Source of the DNA: Rugosimonospora africana
GTDB lineage: Bacteria > Actinomycetota > Actinomycetes > Mycobacteriales > Micromonosporaceae
Direction of reading: 5' to 3'
NCBI RefSeq assembly: GCF_016862975.1
Contig: NZ_BONZ01000086.1
Coordinates: 1 to 64,000 of the forward strand
Length of the DNA: 64,000 nt
Positions 54,083 through 62,595 of the stretch are shown piece by piece. A program made the translations under genes and the position numbers. The notes beneath the pieces were generated by a model that ran no database searches, was not told the origin of the DNA, and saw nothing but the letters and a program-made list of their open reading frames with translations. Position 1 is the stretch's first letter. The number at the start of each line of letters is the position of its first letter.

Positions 54083-55847
54083 TGCGATCGTTTCTGAAGC
54101 TCTGATCGCCCGGCTCGCCGAGTGGGGTGTGGACACGGTCTTCGGGCTGCCCGGCGACGGTATCAACGGCATCATGGAAGGGCTGCGGCGCAATCAGGGC
54201 AAGGTCCGCTTTGTTCTGGTGCATCACGAAGAGGCCGCGGCGTTCATGGCTACCGCGTACGCCAAGGCGACCGGCCGGGTCGGTGTGTGCCTGGCCACCT
54301 CGGGGCCGGGCGGTATCCACCTGGCCAACGGCCTGTACGACGCCAAGTTGGACCACGCGCCGGTGCTGGCCATCACGGGCATGCAGGAGACCAGCGTGCT
54401 GGGCACCGGGTACCAGCAGGAGGTCCACCTGGACCGGCTGTACGAGGACGTCGCGGAGTACAACGAGATGGTCACCAACCCCGCGCAGCTTCCCGGGCTG
54501 GTGGATCTGGCCGTACGCACCGCGTACGCCCGCCGGGGTGTGGCGCACCTGACCATCCCCAACGACATCCAGGTCGCCGACGCCGGCAAGAATCCGTGGC
54601 CGACCGTCGCTCCGGCGCACGCCCCGGCCACGTCGCCGGTGTACCTGTCTCCGCCGGTGCGCCCGCGCGACGACGACCTGAACGCCGCCGCCCGGGTCCT
54701 CAACCGTGGCGAGCGGATCGCGATCCTCGCCGGGATCGGTGCCCGGGGTGCCGGTCCGCTGGTGGAGCGGGTCGCCGAGGTGCTCGGCGCACCGGTCATC
54801 AAGACGCTGTCCGGCAAGATGGTCATCCCCGACGACTCGCCGTTCGCCACCGGCGGTCTCGGCCTGCTGGGTACCGCGCCGAGCGCCGAACTGGTCGACG
54901 ACATCGACACGTTGCTGATGCTCGGCACCAACTTCCCCTACACCAAGCACCTGCCGGAGCCCGGCAAGGTCGCGGTCGTGCAGATCGACACGGACGCCGC
55001 CCGCATCGGTTCCCGGATGCCGACCGACGTGCCGCTGGTCGGCGACGTCGGGGCCAGCCTCACCGACCTGCTGCCGCTGCTGCGCACCCGGGACGACCGC
55101 TCGCACCTGAAGAAGTACCAGGACAAGATGAGCGACTGGCGGTCGAAGATGGCCGCCCTGGAGTCCCCCGACCGCGACCCGATCGCGCCGCAGTACCTGG
55201 CCCACCTGCTGGACGAGTTGTGCACCGACGACTCGGTGCTGACCTGTGACTCGGGAACCATCGCGACGTGGGCCGCCCGGCACTGGAATATCCGGGCCAG
55301 GCGGGAGTTCTACCTGTCCGGCAACCTCGCCACGATGGCGCCCGGGCTGCCGTACGCGATCGGGATCCAGCACGCGTACCCGGACCGGCAGGTGGTGGCG
55401 TTCATCGGCGACGGTGGCTTCGCCATGCTGATGGCGGAGTTCCACACCGCGGTGTGGCACGGGCTGCCGATCAAGGTGGTCATCAACAACAACGCGGGCC
55501 TGGGCCAGATCCTGTGGGAACAGATGGTACTGGGCTACCCGGAGCACGGAGTGCGCTTCGGTGACCCGCAGCCGGACTATGCCGGCTGGGCACGGTCAGC
55601 CGGCGGGTACGGGGTGCGGGTGGAGAAGGCGGGCGATCTGCCCGACGCGTTGCGTACCGCCTTCGCGACGGACGGGCCGGCGCTGGTGGACGTGATGGTG
55701 GATCCGAACGAGCCGCCGATGCCCGGGAAGGTCACCTACGAGCAGGCCAAGAAGTTCGCCGGGGCATTCCTGCGCGGCCAGCCGCACAAGGCGGCCATCG
55801 CCACCACCCTGTTCAAGGACCGAGTCCAGCAGCTGAAGGATCGCTGA
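54078..55847 (+). CDS. TPP-dependent pyruvate oxidase/dehydrogenase-like enzyme
   Basis: A 589-residue thiamine-diphosphate enzyme of the PoxB/acetolactate-synthase family. The catalytic Glu lies in FVLVHHEEAAAFMATAYAK; a central FAD/dinucleotide-like domain spans about 200-340; the TPP-Mg motif is AFIGDGGFAMLMAEF, continued by INNNAGLGQILWEQ. The best guess is pyruvate:quinone oxidoreductase giving acetate and CO2, but acetolactate or other decarboxylating activity is not excluded. Its start codon is buried in a 30-bp palindrome. Its stop overlaps the start of the next gene by 1 bp (TGATG). Confidence 0.88.
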   Translation: MTAIVSEALIARLAEWGVDTVFGLPGDGINGIMEGLRRNQGKVRFVLVHHEEAAAFMATAYAKATGRVGVCLATSGPGGIHLANGLYDAKLDHAPVLAITGMQETSVLGTGYQQEVHLDRLYEDVAEYNEMVTNPAQLPGLVDLAVRTAYARRGVAHLTIPNDIQVADAGKNPWPTVAPAHAPATSPVYLSPPVRPRDDDLNAAARVLNRGERIAILAGIGARGAGPLVERVAEVLGAPVIKTLSGKMVIPDDSPFATGGLGLLGTAPSAELVDDIDTLLMLGTNFPYTKHLPEPGKVAVVQIDTDAARIGSRMPTDVPLVGDVGASLTDLLPLLRTRDDRSHLKKYQDKMSDWRSKMAALESPDRDPIAPQYLAHLLDELCTDDSVLTCDSGTIATWAARHWNIRARREFYLSGNLATMAPGLPYAIGIQHAYPDRQVVAFIGDGGFAMLMAEFHTAVWHGLPIKVVINNNAGLGQILWEQMVLGYPEHGVRFGDPQPDYAGWARSAGGYGVRVEKAGDLPDALRTAFATDGPALVDVMVDPNEPPMPGKVTYEQAKKFAGAFLRGQPHKAAIATTLFKDRVQQLKDR

Positions 55848-58800
55848 TGACGGTCGTCACGCTGCCGATTCCGCGGGCGCGCAAACCGAGCGAGGCCGGG
55901 GGAGAGCAGCCGTTCGAGCTGTCCGAGGCGCTGCGCGAGGCGGTGCGGGGCGAGGTGCGGTTCGACCCGGGTAGCCGGGCGGTGTACTCCACCGACGCGT
56001 CCAACTACCGGCAGGTGCCGATCGGGGTGGTGATTCCCCGCGACATCGACGACGTGGTGGCCGCGGTCGAGGTCTGCCGCCGGTACGACGCGCCGGTCTT
56101 CTCCCGCGGCGGCGGCACGAGCCTCGGCGGCCAGTGCACCAACGTCGCGGTGATGCTGGACCTGGCCAAGTACGTCAACGCCGTCGAATCCGTCGACGCC
56201 GAACACCGCACGGCGGTGGTCCAGGCCGGCATCGTCCTCGACGAGCTGAACAAGGCGACCCGGCCGCACGGTCTGGTGTTCGGCCCTAAGCCGGCCACCC
56301 ACGACCACTGCACGATCGGCGGGATGCTGGGCAACAACTCCTGCGGGTCGACAGCCCAGTGGAGCGGCACCACCGCCGCGAACGTGCGGCGGATGGAGGT
56401 GCTGACCTACGACGGGGTACGGATGTGGGTCGGCCCGACCAGCGACGAAGAGTACCAACGGATCCTGGACGAGGGCGGCCGGCGGGCGGAGATCTACCGG
56501 CAGGTCCACGACCTGCGGGACGCGTACCTCGGGCAGATCCGCACCGGCTACCCCCAGCTGCCGCGGCGCATCTCCGGGTACAACCTGCCCGATCTGTTGC
56601 CGGAGAACGGATTCAACCTGGCCCGCGCGCTGGTCGGCTCCGAGTCGACCTGTGTGACGATCCTGCGCGCCGAGCTGGACCTGCTGCCCGAACCGACCCA
56701 CGTGGCGCTGCTGCTGGCCGGCTACGACGACATCGCTTCCGCCGCCGACCGGGTGCCGCTGGTCAACGAGCACCACCCGTACATCCTGGAAGGGCTGGAC
56801 AACAAGCTCATCGAGTACGAGCGGGACCGCCGGATGAACACCGTGGCGCTGCACGAACTGCCGCCGGCCGGCGCGTGGCTCATGGTCAAGCTGACCGGCG
56901 AGTCCGACGAAGAGGCCCGGACGCGGGCCGAAGAACTGCGCGACGCCCTGGACAAGGACGGCGGCCTGCGCACGCACCGGCTGCTGGCCGACCCGGAGCA
57001 CCAGGCCGAGCTGGACTCGGTGCGGGAGGCGGCGCTGGGCGCCACGGCGCGGGTACCCGGAATGGCCGACACCTGGCCCGGCTGGGAGGACTCCGCGGTG
57101 CCGCCCGAGCGCGTCGGGGACTACCTGCGCGACCTGGGCAAGCTGCTCGACGAGTACGGGTACGGCGCGGCGTCGCTGTACGGGCACTTCGGCCACGGTT
57201 GCGTGCACACCAGCATCCCGTTCGATCTGGTCACCGCGGCAGGCATCGCCGACTTCCGGTCGTTCGTCACCCGGGCCGCGCACCTGGTCGTCACGTACGG
57301 CGGTTCGCTGTCCGGTGAGCACGGCGACGGGCAGGCCCGCGGCGAACTGCTGCCCATCATGTACGGCGAGGACCTGGTGCGCGCGTTCGGCCGGTTCAAG
57401 GCCATCTTCGACCCGGCCGGGCGGATGAACCCCGGCAAGGTGATCGACCCCAACCCGTTGGACGGGCAATTGCGACTGGGTACCGACTACGCGCCGCCGG
57501 TGCAACGTACCCATTTCGAATACCCGGACGACGGCGGGTTCGCCGGCGTACCGACCCGGTGCTTCGGCGTCGGCGCCTGCCGCCGACACGACAGCGATGC
57601 CGGCGTCATGTGCCCCAGCTACCAGGTCACCCGGGAGGAGCAGCACTCCACCCGGGGCAGGATGCGGCTGCTGTTCGAGATGATGCGCGGCGAGACGATC
57701 CGCGACGGGTGGCGCAGCCGGGAGGTCCACGAGGCGCTCGACCTGTGCCTGGCCTGCAAGGGTTGCAAGAGCGACTGCCCGGTCAGCGTGGACATGGCCA
57801 CGTACAAGGCCGAATTCCTCGCCCACCACTACACTGGCCGGATCCGCCCGCGGGCGCACTACTCGTTGGGTTGGCTCCCGCTGTGGGCCCGGCTCGCCGC
57901 ACCCGCGCCGTGGGCGGCCAACCTGGCCACCCACGCCCCCGGCCTCGGCCGCCTGGCCAAGCGCGCGGCCGGCGTCGACCCGCAACGCGACGTGCCGCGC
58001 TTCGCGCCGCGCCGGTTCACCGACGCGTTCCGCCGCCGGGGCAGCCGGGGCAGCGGCAAGCGCGGCCGGGTCGTGTTGTGGCCGGACACGTTCAGCAACT
58101 CGTTCGATCCCGGGATCCCGGCGGCGGCGGTCACCGTGCTGGAGGCGGCCGGCTACCGGGTCGTGGTACCGCAGGACACCGTCTGCTGTGGACTGACCTG
58201 GATCTCGACGGGACAGCTCGACATCGCGAAGAGAGTGCTCCGGCGAAGCCTGCGCACGCTGGCACCGATGCTGCGCGACGGGCTGCCGGTGGTCGGCCTG
58301 GAACCCAGCTGCACCTCGGTGCTGCGCGAGGACGCGGTCAACCTGCTGGGCGCCGGAGACCTGGACGCGGTACGGCTGCGCCAGCAGACCAGGACGCTCG
58401 CCGAACTGCTCGACGAGGACGCGCCGGACTTCGCCCCTCGACTTCCGGAGCTGACCGGTGGTGCGACCCAGGCGATCGTGCAGACCCACTGCCACCAGCA
58501 CGCCACCCTCGGAAACCAGGCGGACCGGCGGGTCATGGAGCGCATCGGGCTCGACGCGCGGGTGCTCGATTCCGGATGCTGCGGCCTGGCCGGCGACTTC
58601 GGCATGACTCCGGAGCACCGGGACGTGTCGCTGGCCTGTGCCGAACGGGTACTGCTCCCGGAGGTCCGGGACGCCGATCCGGACACCCTGATCCTGGCCG
58701 ACGGCTTTTCCTGCCGTACCCAGATTCACGAGGCGGGCACCTGGCGCCGGCCACGGCACCTGGCCGAGGTGCTCGCCGCCGCGGTGGGCGCACAGCGGCC

Positions 58801-58873
58801 CGGTTGGTCCGCGACAGGCAGGCAGCGAGAGGAGAGTCGAGATGCCCCAGCAACAGTGGAGCGCCAAGCGTGA
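55847..58873 (+). CDS. FAD/4Fe-4S D-2-hydroxyacid dehydrogenase-like fusion
   Basis: A 1008-residue fusion resembling GlcD joined to GlcF, or D-lactate dehydrogenase of the FAD/iron-sulfur type. The FAD_binding_4 domain (about 50-230) shows FSRGGGTSLGGQCTN and HDHCTIGGMLGNNSCG. The oxidase C-terminal domain to about 545 ends in GSLSGEHGDGQARGEL and PAGRMNPGKVIDPN. Two ferredoxin-type clusters follow, one in CLACKGCKSDCPVS, and then two Cys-Cys-Gly domains (VCCGLTW and SGCCGLAGDFGM). It would oxidise a D-2-hydroxyacid such as D-lactate and pass electrons to quinone. It is co-translated with the TPP enzyme, which could use the pyruvate formed. Confidence 0.88.
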   Translation: MTVVTLPIPRARKPSEAGGEQPFELSEALREAVRGEVRFDPGSRAVYSTDASNYRQVPIGVVIPRDIDDVVAAVEVCRRYDAPVFSRGGGTSLGGQCTNVAVMLDLAKYVNAVESVDAEHRTAVVQAGIVLDELNKATRPHGLVFGPKPATHDHCTIGGMLGNNSCGSTAQWSGTTAANVRRMEVLTYDGVRMWVGPTSDEEYQRILDEGGRRAEIYRQVHDLRDAYLGQIRTGYPQLPRRISGYNLPDLLPENGFNLARALVGSESTCVTILRAELDLLPEPTHVALLLAGYDDIASAADRVPLVNEHHPYILEGLDNKLIEYERDRRMNTVALHELPPAGAWLMVKLTGESDEEARTRAEELRDALDKDGGLRTHRLLADPEHQAELDSVREAALGATARVPGMADTWPGWEDSAVPPERVGDYLRDLGKLLDEYGYGAASLYGHFGHGCVHTSIPFDLVTAAGIADFRSFVTRAAHLVVTYGGSLSGEHGDGQARGELLPIMYGEDLVRAFGRFKAIFDPAGRMNPGKVIDPNPLDGQLRLGTDYAPPVQRTHFEYPDDGGFAGVPTRCFGVGACRRHDSDAGVMCPSYQVTREEQHSTRGRMRLLFEMMRGETIRDGWRSREVHEALDLCLACKGCKSDCPVSVDMATYKAEFLAHHYTGRIRPRAHYSLGWLPLWARLAAPAPWAANLATHAPGLGRLAKRAAGVDPQRDVPRFAPRRFTDAFRRRGSRGSGKRGRVVLWPDTFSNSFDPGIPAAAVTVLEAAGYRVVVPQDTVCCGLTWISTGQLDIAKRVLRRSLRTLAPMLRDGLPVVGLEPSCTSVLREDAVNLLGAGDLDAVRLRQQTRTLAELLDEDAPDFAPRLPELTGGATQAIVQTHCHQHATLGNQADRRVMERIGLDARVLDSGCCGLAGDFGMTPEHRDVSLACAERVLLPEVRDADPDTLILADGFSCRTQIHEAGTWRRPRHLAEVLAAAVGAQRPGWSATGRQREESRDAPATVERQA

Positions 58874-59168
58874 GCGCCAGTACGAACACGTGAAGGACAG
58901 CGCGAGGCAGCGCGGCCGGTCCGAGGACGTGGCCGAGGAGATCGCGGCGCGCACGGTGAACAAGGAACGCGCCCGCTCGGGCGAGTCGAGGACCGCGAGC
59001 CGTTCGTCCACACAGGACATGTCGTCGAGCCGCCGGGGTGGGCTGCGGTCGCACTCCGGGTCCGGCGGGCGTACCCGCGACCAGCTCTACGAGGAGGCGA
59101 AGCGCCGCAACATCAAGGGCCGCTCCCAGATGTCGAAGGCGCAGCTGGAAAAGGCCGTGGGCCGGTAG
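58842..59168 (+). CDS. Small basic protein with Rho N-terminal-like tail
   Basis: A 108-residue, highly charged protein, often annotated as a plasmid stabilisation protein. The first half is a charged helix (KRERQYEHVKDSARQRGRS); the C-terminus (RDQLYEEAKRRNIKGRSQMS) looks like the Rho N-terminal helix-extended-loop-helix motif, a nucleic-acid-binding element. It overlaps the end of the preceding gene by 32 bp. A true plasmid-maintenance function is unlikely in this context. Confidence 0.78.
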   Translation: MPQQQWSAKRERQYEHVKDSARQRGRSEDVAEEIAARTVNKERARSGESRTASRSSTQDMSSSRRGGLRSHSGSGGRTRDQLYEEAKRRNIKGRSQMSKAQLEKAVGR

Positions 59169-59254
59169 GCGGCAGGCAGTGTGCCCCGGCGCGACCGTGC
59201 CGGGGTATGACCCGCCGTCACCCGCGGGCGGACGCCGGCCGATACCATGCCGCC

Positions 59255-59830
59255 ATGAGCGAACCCGCGCCGCGCCCACTGCTCTTCCTGGACGTCGACG
59301 GAACGCTCCTGCCGTGCGGCGGAGCACCGCGTCCGTCGACCCTCGAACAGTGGGACCAGTGGCAGGACTTCTCCAATCCACAGCTGGCCAAGCTGGTGCC
59401 CGGGCACGGTCCGCGATTGCTGGCTCTGCCCTGCGATCTGGTGTGGGCCACCGCGTGGATGCACGACGCCAACGAGGTGATCGCCCCGCTGCTCGGCCTC
59501 CCGGAGTTGCCGGTGGCCGACCTGCCGGACGCGCCGGAGGAGGACGAGGTCGGCGCGGTGCACTGGAAGACGCCGATCCTGGTCGAGACCGCGGCGGGCC
59601 GACCCTTCGTCTGGGTCGACGACGAGATCAGCGACCTCGACCGGGCGTGGGTCGCGGCCCATCACCGGGGACAGGCTCTGCTCTACCGCGTCGACACGGC
59701 GGTCGGCCTCACCGACGCCGACTTCGCCGCACTCGACGACTGGCTTCACGACCTTCCGGCGGGCCGTGACGCAGGGGTTCGCGGCGAGGACTTCGACGCG
59801 ACGGGCGCCGGCCGCCTCGGGGAAGCATGA
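59255..59830 (+). CDS. HAD-like protein
   Basis: A 191-residue protein with HAD motif I (LLFLDVDGTLLPCGG) and a late acidic block FVWVDDEISDLDRAWV that resembles motif IV. Thr/Ser motif II may be in WATAWMHDANEV, but a motif III Lys is uncertain (HWKTPILVE). It could be a phosphatase. The ATG at 59255 lies 6 bp after TACCAT (59243-59248), consistent with leaderless expression. Its stop overlaps the next start (ATGATG). Confidence 0.78.
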   Translation: MSEPAPRPLLFLDVDGTLLPCGGAPRPSTLEQWDQWQDFSNPQLAKLVPGHGPRLLALPCDLVWATAWMHDANEVIAPLLGLPELPVADLPDAPEEDEVGAVHWKTPILVETAAGRPFVWVDDEISDLDRAWVAAHHRGQALLYRVDTAVGLTDADFAALDDWLHDLPAGRDAGVRGEDFDATGAGRLGEA

Positions 59831-60081
59831 TGACCGCGGCGATCGGCATCATCGGCGGTTTCGCGCTGGGCGTGGGGATCGCGGTGATGGCGGTACGCTG
59901 GCCCTTCCCCAGGCATTGGGTGTGGCAGGTGCCGACCGGCCTGGTTGTGCTCGCCGCGATGACGATCTGGGCCTGGAACGCCGGCCGTAACGGCTTTCCG
60001 GCGACGTTCGGGCCGTTCATCCTCGCCTCGTCAGCCTTGTCAGCCCACGCGAGGCGCCATCGCAACCCACCTCCGGCCTGA
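59827..60081 (+). CDS. Small two-helix membrane protein
   Basis: An 84-residue protein with two hydrophobic helices (AAIGIIGGFALGVGIAVMAV and WQVPTGLVVLAAMTIWAW) and a basic tail. Coupled to the HAD-like gene by an ATGATG overlap, so the start may be 59827 or 59830. Function unknown. Confidence 0.65.
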   Translation: MMTAAIGIIGGFALGVGIAVMAVRWPFPRHWVWQVPTGLVVLAAMTIWAWNAGRNGFPATFGPFILASSALSAHARRHRNPPPA

Positions 60082-60172
60082 CGCCGGAGCGGGACGGGTG
60101 AGGCTGCGTGGACCATCCCCGGACTGGCCGGACAGTGAACGTGACTGTCCCGCGACGACGGCCTGGAGCTAC

Positions 60173-60193
60173 AAGTATACCAGCGGTATACTT
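60173..60193. promoter_or_regulatory. Inverted-repeat operator of the toxin-antitoxin pair
   Basis: AAGTATACC, a 3-base spacer, and the exact complement GGTATACTT. The right arm contains TATACT (60187-60192), an ideal -10 element 7 bp before the antitoxin ATG. Binding here would block transcription, as in antitoxin autoregulation. Confidence 0.75.
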
Positions 60194-60199
60194 CCGGGC

Positions 60200-60460
60200 A
60201 TGAGTGACACGACGATCAAGGTGCCGGCCGGGGTGCGCGACAGGTTGGCAGTGCTGGCGCGGGAACGGTCGACGACCATCCGGGATCTGGTCGAGGCGCT
60301 GGCGAACGCGGAGCCGACGGCCGCGGAGCGCGCTGCTCAGCTGGAGGAAAACCTTGCGGTCTTGCGGGAGGGCTTCGGGGTCGAGTTGTCCGATGGTGAC
60401 CTCGACGCTGGGCGGGCGTTCTGGCAGTCGGTCGCTGACAGGCCCGGCGCCGGGAAATGA
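60200..60460 (+). CDS. Putative antitoxin (ribbon-helix-helix-like)
   Basis: An 86-residue protein. The N-terminus SDTTIKVPAGVRDRLAVLAR followed by RSTTIRDLVEALAN has the strand-helix-helix pattern of CopG/VapB-type antitoxins that bind DNA. The acidic C-terminus would neutralise the toxin. It overlaps the next gene by 4 bp, and a perfect inverted repeat lies at its promoter. Likely leaderless. Confidence 0.75.
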   Translation: MSDTTIKVPAGVRDRLAVLARERSTTIRDLVEALANAEPTAAERAAQLEENLAVLREGFGVELSDGDLDAGRAFWQSVADRPGAGK

Positions 60461-60828
60461 CGGCGGTAGTCCTGGACTACACGGCGCTGCTCGCGATTCG
60501 CGGGAACCAGAGCGTCTCGCGGGCCATCGCTACGGCACCGCAGACGGATGGGCGGTTCGTCGTGCCGGCATTGAGTCTGCTCGGAGCCGCGGCAGATGAT
60601 CCACCGATTGCCGACCATGTCGGGTCGCTGCACCGAGTGGACATCGTGGACCTCGGTCTGGCGGCCGTCGGTTTCACCGCGAGGCTGATCGCGGACGGAG
60701 TCGACTGGCGGTTCGCGCATGCGATCGAGGTTGCGCGCGTTGGCCCATTGCGGCCGCAAGGTCTGCTGGTGATGACGAGCGACCCAGGCGTCTACGGCCC
60801 GTTCGGGATCGAGACGTTCACCATCTGA
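60457..60828 (+). CDS. Putative PIN-like toxin
   Basis: A 123-residue protein opening with MTAVVLDYTALLAIRGN, like the first strand and Asp of a VapC/PIN ribonuclease. The other acidic residues of a PIN site are hard to place: the middle contains RFVVPALSLLGAAADDPP, and a late stretch LLVMTSDPGVYGPFG could carry the final Asp. It may be a divergent or weakened nuclease. Its 4-bp overlap with the antitoxin gene is typical of VapBC operons. Confidence 0.6.
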   Translation: MTAVVLDYTALLAIRGNQSVSRAIATAPQTDGRFVVPALSLLGAAADDPPIADHVGSLHRVDIVDLGLAAVGFTARLIADGVDWRFAHAIEVARVGPLRPQGLLVMTSDPGVYGPFGIETFTI

Positions 60829-60930
60829 GGGAGCGGCGGACAGGGACGGCCATCCGCGCCGGTCACCGCCGCCGGCTCACTCATCTGGGGAGCGCGGCCC
60901 GGATGACGGCGGTGTCCGACGGTCGGCTCT

Positions 60931-61842
60931 TCATCCCGAGTGGACGGTCACGGTCTGAAAGGTGAGCTGTACCTTCGGGTGGCCGCCGCCGACCTGCCCG
61001 TACGCGCCGTCGTCGCCGCCGCGCGCCACCGTCGTCAGGATGTCCAGGCCCTCGGTGACCGTGCCGAACCGTTCGTAGCTGTCCTCCAGTCGGCTGGCGC
61101 GGTACACCATGAAGAACTGGCTGCCGTTCGTGTCGGGACCCTGGTTGGCCATCGCCACGACACCGGGCGCGTACGTCGTCTCCGGCGGCGGCGCCACCGA
61201 CGGCATCACGACGTACGGGTCGTCGGACGCGTCGGGCGAGACGAGCCGGTACGACATCAGCGGCGCCGATGGGAGCATGACCGGCGCGCTGCGCTTCTCG
61301 TCGGGGAACTGGTACATGGGACCGCCGGTGCTGGAGCCGGTCGGATCACCGCACTGGAGCAGGCCGATGTTCGGCACGTCCAGCAGCCGGTGGCACGAAC
61401 TGTGATCGAAGAAGTGTTTGCCGGCCAGGTAGACGAAATTGGCGACCGCGCACGGCGTAATGCGCGGATCCATGGAGATCCGGATGACACCGAGATTCGT
61501 CGTGATTGTCATGACCGCGGTGCCGGCGGCCGGCACGGCGGTCGGGGGCGTACCGACGTCCGTCAGGTCGGCGTCCGGGTTGTGGTAAGGCACCCACTCG
61601 CAGGACGCGAGGGATGGTGTCGCCGCATCGGACGGGAGCAACCGGGCGGCGTGCGCGGCCGGTGCCGGGGTGTGCCGGGTGCGCTCGATCGCCCACACTC
61701 CCGCGCCGGCGAGGATGAGGATCGCCGCGGCCAGCCCGACGAGACGCAGCGCGAAGCCCCGGGCCCGACCGCTGCCGAGGGTGTCGCGTCCGGACTCGCC
61801 GGACGGGTCACCGGCTCCGGCGTCCGAGGATTCGGGAACCAT
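60931..61842 (-). CDS. Membrane-anchored cyclophilin-type peptidyl-prolyl isomerase
   Basis: A 303-residue protein with a cytoplasmic N-terminus, one helix (about 31-52, LVGLAAAILILAGAGVWAI) and an external cyclophilin domain from about 105: VMTITTNLGVIRISMDPRIT, ANFVYLAGKHFFDHSSCHRL (the catalytic Arg is kept; the usual Phe-His-Arg is Cys-His-Arg), VVAMANQGPDTNGSQFFMVY and ERFGTVTEGLDIL. It may help fold exported proteins. The ATG lies 6 bp after TAACCT on the minus strand, again suggesting leaderless expression. Confidence 0.9.
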   Translation of the reverse strand: MVPESSDAGAGDPSGESGRDTLGSGRARGFALRLVGLAAAILILAGAGVWAIERTRHTPAPAAHAARLLPSDAATPSLASCEWVPYHNPDADLTDVGTPPTAVPAAGTAVMTITTNLGVIRISMDPRITPCAVANFVYLAGKHFFDHSSCHRLLDVPNIGLLQCGDPTGSSTGGPMYQFPDEKRSAPVMLPSAPLMSYRLVSPDASDDPYVVMPSVAPPPETTYAPGVVAMANQGPDTNGSQFFMVYRASRLEDSYERFGTVTEGLDILTTVARGGDDGAYGQVGGGHPKVQLTFQTVTVHSG

Positions 61843-61948
61843 GGCGCCAGGTTAGGTGCGGTGCGCGAGACCCGGGATCCGCTGCCGGTACCGAAAAGCC
61901 TGGCGCCACGTACGAAGGAACGGGACGCCGCGGTCGTCCGGCTTCCGG

Positions 61949-62515
61949 CTACGACGGCGCACCGCTTTCCGCGGGTTCGCCCGACCGGTCGGCGACCTGG
62001 CCCTGCTGCCCGTGGAGGCGGCCGATCAGGATGACGTTCTGGGTCGCAAGGGTCAGGCCGAACATGAGCAGGACGCTGGCCGTCGTGACGAGCGCGGTCG
62101 CGCCCAGCTGCGCGCCGGCGGCGGCGAGGCCGGCCCGCAGGGCGATCGACAGGAACCACAAGGCGACGGTCAGCGGCCCGTAGCGGTACCAGATCCTGCC
62201 GCCGTTGGGGTAGAGCAGCACGGTGAATCCGCGGACGCCGCCCAGCCCGAGCGAGATCAGCACGTCGACGGCGAGCACCACCGCGTCGATCGTGTGCAGC
62301 CTCGTCATGGACAGTTGCGGGACGGTGGAGCCCAGACCGAGGGCGACGAGAATCAGCGGGAGAGTCAGGACCCTGCCGGGGCTCAGCTCGCGGCCACGGA
62401 TCCGGGTGAGCAGAACCAGCAACAGGATGGCGACGGTGAGCACCGCCGGCAGGGTGCTCGCCGGACCGCTGGTCGGCGTGGCGGCCAGGACGGCTCCGGT
62501 GGGGTCGGGTTCCAC
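61949..62515 (-). CDS. Integral membrane protein under the PadR-linked motif
   Basis: A 188-residue protein with about five helices, including TLPAVLTVAILLLVLLTRIR and ALVTTASVLLMFGLTLATQN, and a conserved-looking loop LYPNGGRIWYRYGPLTVALW. DUF1453/CcdC-like proteins have similar topology, but I cannot assign a family firmly. GTG start with GAGAGG and GGAAAG just upstream. A 16-bp motif identical to that upstream of the PadR gene lies 48 bp upstream. Confidence 0.7.
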   Translation of the reverse strand: MEPDPTGAVLAATPTSGPASTLPAVLTVAILLLVLLTRIRGRELSPGRVLTLPLILVALGLGSTVPQLSMTRLHTIDAVVLAVDVLISLGLGGVRGFTVLLYPNGGRIWYRYGPLTVALWFLSIALRAGLAAAGAQLGATALVTTASVLLMFGLTLATQNVILIGRLHGQQGQVADRSGEPAESGAPS

Positions 62516-62562
62516 TGCTTTCCAGCCTCTCGTGAACGCGCTGACGCGACGTCACGACTATA

Positions 62563-62578
62563 TCGGAAAGTGTAATAG
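62563..62578 (-). promoter_or_regulatory. 16-bp PadR-linked motif, copy 1
   Basis: TCGGAAAGTGTAATAG on the plus strand, identical to 63804-63819. It lies upstream of the minus-strand membrane gene that starts at 62515, with the same orientation relative to transcription as the copy before the PadR gene. Confidence 0.6.
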
Positions 62579-62595
62579 ACGCGCGAGGGCGGCGA

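Noticed and set aside
55736-59020. Open minus-strand frame of about 1,090 codons
   Set aside because: It is antisense to the TPP-enzyme and FAD/Fe-S genes, whose products have full domain sets. The minus-strand translation is rich in Arg, Val, Gly and Gln without motifs, a known high-GC artefact.
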